Below are positions 5,267-6,693 of a DNA stretch of 6,693 nucleotides, in pieces. Numbering within the stretch: the stretch's first letter is position 1; the number at the start of each line of letters is the position of its first letter. A program made the translations under genes and the position numbers. The stretch comes from Rhodospirillales bacterium. GTDB lineage: Bacteria; Pseudomonadota; Alphaproteobacteria; Rhodospirillales; Casp-alpha2. The DNA lies in the NCBI GenBank assembly GCA_018664265.1, contig JABJOR010000303.1, forward strand, positions 1 through 6,693, in the 5' to 3' direction. The notes beneath the pieces were generated by a model, which had not been told where the DNA came from, made no database searches, and saw nothing but the letters and a program-made list of their open reading frames with translations.

Positions 5267-6693
5267 ATGAGCGTCTCTAATAAAAAAAACTTTCTGAAAG
5301 TTGTTTCCGGTGCTGATGCAACCGAAGGTGAAATTGCGGAAACCTTGAAGGTCACTGAGCAGGCAAAGCTCGTGTTTGATGATACGGACATGGCCCGTTG
5401 GCAGCGTGCTTGTCGAAAGTTGGAAGGTGCTGGTTACGGTTCAGCAGTGGTGGATGCCTATGAGCGAAATTCTCCAAATCTGGCCAATATGGTTGGAGCA
5501 GATCGTGCAATAGCCCTTGCTGATGTCATATCCTCTATCGCAATCAAGTCCGGACGACGTGCCGCTGAATGGATGCCCGCTACTGCCATAAAGGCAGCCA
5601 ATCGCCTTGAAGGTGATGAAGGCAGGTTCCGTTCATGGATGAACTTGATGGAGCGATTGGCTGAGTTAGCACCGGAATCTGTCGAGCCTGTTTTATCAAA
5701 AATGGATACCCTTCTGTCACGTTTGAACGTAACGCAGCTGGAAGCATGGATATTGGCAGGTGTACGCGCTGCCGGAACTGATAGCGAAAGCAGACTGAAC
5801 TTCTTTAAATTTGAGGATGCGGAAGCGTCGCGGTGGTTGGACCACGAATCAGGATCCCTTGTCTACACTGATATCGATAGCGAACTAAAAGCTTTCCTCA
5901 TGGCCCTTTGGAAAGTACGCGTGCCCATGCGCGAGCCTCCAGCCAATGCACCAGAATATGCGCGCCGCCGGGCAGGATTCAGTCAGGGCGTGATCAGAAT
6001 TCCGTCATCATTCCCCGGATATCCCAGCGGCCAAGCTGCTGATCTTTACCGTGCGAGCCTCGCCCACATTGGTGCGCACATGATGTTTTCTGGGGACCGT
6101 TTCCCGGTTAAAGAACTTAGACCTCTGCAGGTTTGTCTCGTTTCGCTGATTGAGGATGCCCGCGTCGAACAATTGGCTATGCGCGAGTTTCCCGGACTCC
6201 GCCGACTCTGGTTGCAATTTCATATTGCCCAGGCAACGGAATCAATGAATGCGCCAAGTTTGATGGCACGACTTTCCAGGACCCTGCTCGATCCAGAGTT
6301 CCATGATGTAAATGGATGGATACAGCGTGCTCGAAAAATGTTTTATGATCGCCAAGATGATTGGGAAAATCCCGCAATAAGCCGTGAGATTGGAAATTTG
6401 ATCGGTAATGACCTAGGTCAAATGCGTGTTCAGTTCAATGCTAAAACATACATTGTCGAACCGCCCTACCGTGATGACAATATGGGGCTTTGGGATTTTG
6501 ACGATGAGGACTCCCCAGAGTTCGCTGAAGCCGAACAATTATTTGATTCGATCCGCATTGAACAACAAGAAGAAAACGATGATACGCCGCCAGATCAAGA
6601 GCGCGAAGAACAAGAAGAAAGTGATGACGAGGACGCTAATCGGGTCAACATGGAAATGGTCGAGCAAGACGGTGTTCCAGTCGCCCGCTATCC
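5267..6693 (+). CDS. NorD/CbbO-type VWA partner of the MoxR ATPase, 3' end outside window
   Basis: Partial gene: 475 codons without a stop run to the right edge. The protein resembles NorD/CbbO activation proteins. It has a helical N-terminal half (ARWQRACRKLEGAG at about 43-56, leucine-rich helices at 120-170), then HIGAHMMFSGDRFPV from His267 and LIEDARVEQ around 294-302, a motif pair I associate with the conserved core of this family. Next comes a strongly acidic, probably disordered linker from about residue 415 to 460. The visible part ends at VARYP, where NorD and CbbO usually continue YPEWD into a C-terminal VWA domain with a MIDAS metal site, so that domain should lie just beyond the window. 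The start at 5267 lies 12 bases after the ATPase stop with no clear ribosome site, which suggests translational coupling. An ATG at 5262 is followed at once by a stop. With the ATPase it should form a MoxR-VWA complex; its client is unknown. Confidence 0.87.
   Translation, partial: MSVSNKKNFLKVVSGADATEGEIAETLKVTEQAKLVFDDTDMARWQRACRKLEGAGYGSAVVDAYERNSPNLANMVGADRAIALADVISSIAIKSGRRAAEWMPATAIKAANRLEGDEGRFRSWMNLMERLAELAPESVEPVLSKMDTLLSRLNVTQLEAWILAGVRAAGTDSESRLNFFKFEDAEASRWLDHESGSLVYTDIDSELKAFLMALWKVRVPMREPPANAPEYARRRAGFSQGVIRIPSSFPGYPSGQAADLYRASLAHIGAHMMFSGDRFPVKELRPLQVCLVSLIEDARVEQLAMREFPGLRRLWLQFHIAQATESMNAPSLMARLSRTLLDPEFHDVNGWIQRARKMFYDRQDDWENPAISREIGNLIGNDLGQMRVQFNAKTYIVEPPYRDDNMGLWDFDDEDSPEFAEAEQLFDSIRIEQQEENDDTPPDQEREEQEESDDEDANRVNMEMVEQDGVPVARY

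Noticed and set aside
5262..5270. ATG at 5262 as start of the NorD-like gene
   Set aside because: It reads ATG TCA TGA, a two-codon frame that stops at once. The ATG at 5267 opens the long frame.
1..6693. tRNA, rRNA, CRISPR array, insertion sequence or integrase
   Set aside because: I saw no tRNA-like cloverleaf, no spaced direct repeats, no transposase or integrase motifs and no flanking terminal repeats.

Overview
The window carries an amide-catabolism locus of the Pseudomonas aeruginosa ami type. The host is most likely a Gram-negative proteobacterium, judged from an AmiC/AmiR regulator pair, a NorQ/NorD-type ATPase pair and a Tat-exported ABC-transporter binding protein. The DNA is moderately AT-rich and I cannot name the species.

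Layout. On the minus strand, reading from about 2840 down to 1, lie amiC (cytoplasmic amide sensor), amiR (ANTAR RNA-binding antiterminator, overlapping amiC by 4 bases), a 369-bp gene-free leader, and the 5' part of a Tat-exported binding protein of the urea/short-chain-amide family, cut by the left edge. On the plus strand, starting from a divergent control region (2776-3312), lie amiE (aliphatic amidase, 346 aa, all catalytic residues present), a NorQ/CbbQ-type AAA+ ATPase, and a NorD/CbbO-type protein cut by the right edge just before its expected VWA domain. In P. aeruginosa, from memory, the ami genes all run in one direction (amiE-B-C-R-S). Here the regulators are divergent from the enzyme.

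Regulation is the most striking part. Upstream of amiE the RNA can form two short hairpins with six-base loops that have A at position 1 and G at position 4 (AAUGAU and AAUGUA). This is the known ANTAR-responsive RNA signature. The second hairpin overlaps the base of a long intrinsic terminator that ends in seven U. A second copy of the same device lies on the other strand between amiR and the binding-protein gene: loops AAUGAU and AAAGAA, again overlapping a strong terminator. The inference is that AmiR, freed from AmiC by amide, antiterminates both the amidase operon and the transporter genes, so uptake and hydrolysis respond to one signal. The second terminator should also end amiCR transcripts when no inducer is present.

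How the genes work together (inferred): the binding protein captures urea or short amides in the periplasm for an ABC transporter whose other genes would lie to the left. AmiC senses the amide in the cytoplasm, AmiR opens both leaders, and AmiE releases ammonia and a carboxylate. The NorQ/NorD pair resembles a MoxR-VWA activase or chaperone, but what it acts on here is unknown.
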